The translations under genes were made by a program, and so were the position numbers. From an uncultured Moraxella sp. (lineage in GTDB: Bacteria; Pseudomonadota; Gammaproteobacteria; Pseudomonadales; Moraxellaceae): a stretch of 5,836 nucleotides of DNA. Below the pieces are notes generated by a model, which had not been told where the DNA came from, searched no databases, and worked only from the letters and a program-made list of their open reading frames with translations. The stretch spans positions 1 to 5,836 of the forward strand of contig CAKAQU010000103.1 of assembly GCA_916720335.1 (NCBI GenBank), in the 5' to 3' direction. Shown here in pieces: positions 5,831 to 5,836 of this stretch. Position 1 is the first letter of the stretch. The number at the start of each line of letters is the position of its first letter.

Positions 5831-5836
5831 TTGGAG
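5831..5836 (+). promoter_or_regulatory. Probable ribosome binding site of a gene starting just outside the window
   Basis: The window ends in TTGGAG. The ATGs just before it (5801, 5815, 5824) each meet a stop within a few codons, so none starts a gene. A start codon would be expected 5 to 9 nt past the edge. This fits the operator and promoter candidates upstream. Confidence 0.4.

Overview
The window is AT-rich, tightly packed, housekeeping DNA from a gammaproteobacterium. Protein character points to the Moraxellaceae, most likely Moraxella or a close relative. The clues are a TrpRS of the type I associate with Acinetobacter and Moraxella, a Uup-type ABC-F protein beside SlyX, and an HtrB/LpxL-type acyltransferase. 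The genus is inferred from remembered protein families, not from a search.

Layout: almost everything lies on the minus strand as one probable operon. Read in the direction of transcription from about 5400 down to 1, it runs uup (ABC-F ATPase), then an lpxL/htrB-like lipid A acyltransferase, trpS (tryptophanyl-tRNA synthetase), scpA (condensin kleisin subunit), and a protein cut by the window edge. That last protein is perhaps the start of an Mrp/ApbC-type P-loop ATPase. The gaps are 10, 79, 6 and 17 nt. Two starts should be moved inward from the longest possible reading frame. uup starts at 5399 (649 aa) and the acyltransferase at 3439 (349 aa, preceded by GGAG). The trpS-scpA junction has no Shine-Dalgarno sequence and looks translationally coupled.

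On the plus strand, slyX (5463-5672, 69 aa) diverges from uup. The roughly 60 bp between them hold a good sigma70-like promoter for uup that overlaps an AT-rich dyad. After slyX come an AT-rich hairpin with a T tract (likely terminator), a possible promoter, a clean 8-bp inverted repeat with a 9-nt spacer (likely operator), and a GGAG at the very end. Together these suggest a regulated plus-strand gene beginning just outside the window.

Functionally the genes are a mixture: branched-DNA and ribosome-associated ATPase, outer-membrane lipid A acylation, tRNA charging and chromosome condensation. I see no mobile element, CRISPR array, tRNA or rRNA, and no convincing new system. The most useful leads are the Cys-rich tail on the acyltransferase, the unidentified gene where scpB would often sit, and the operator-like palindrome near the right edge.
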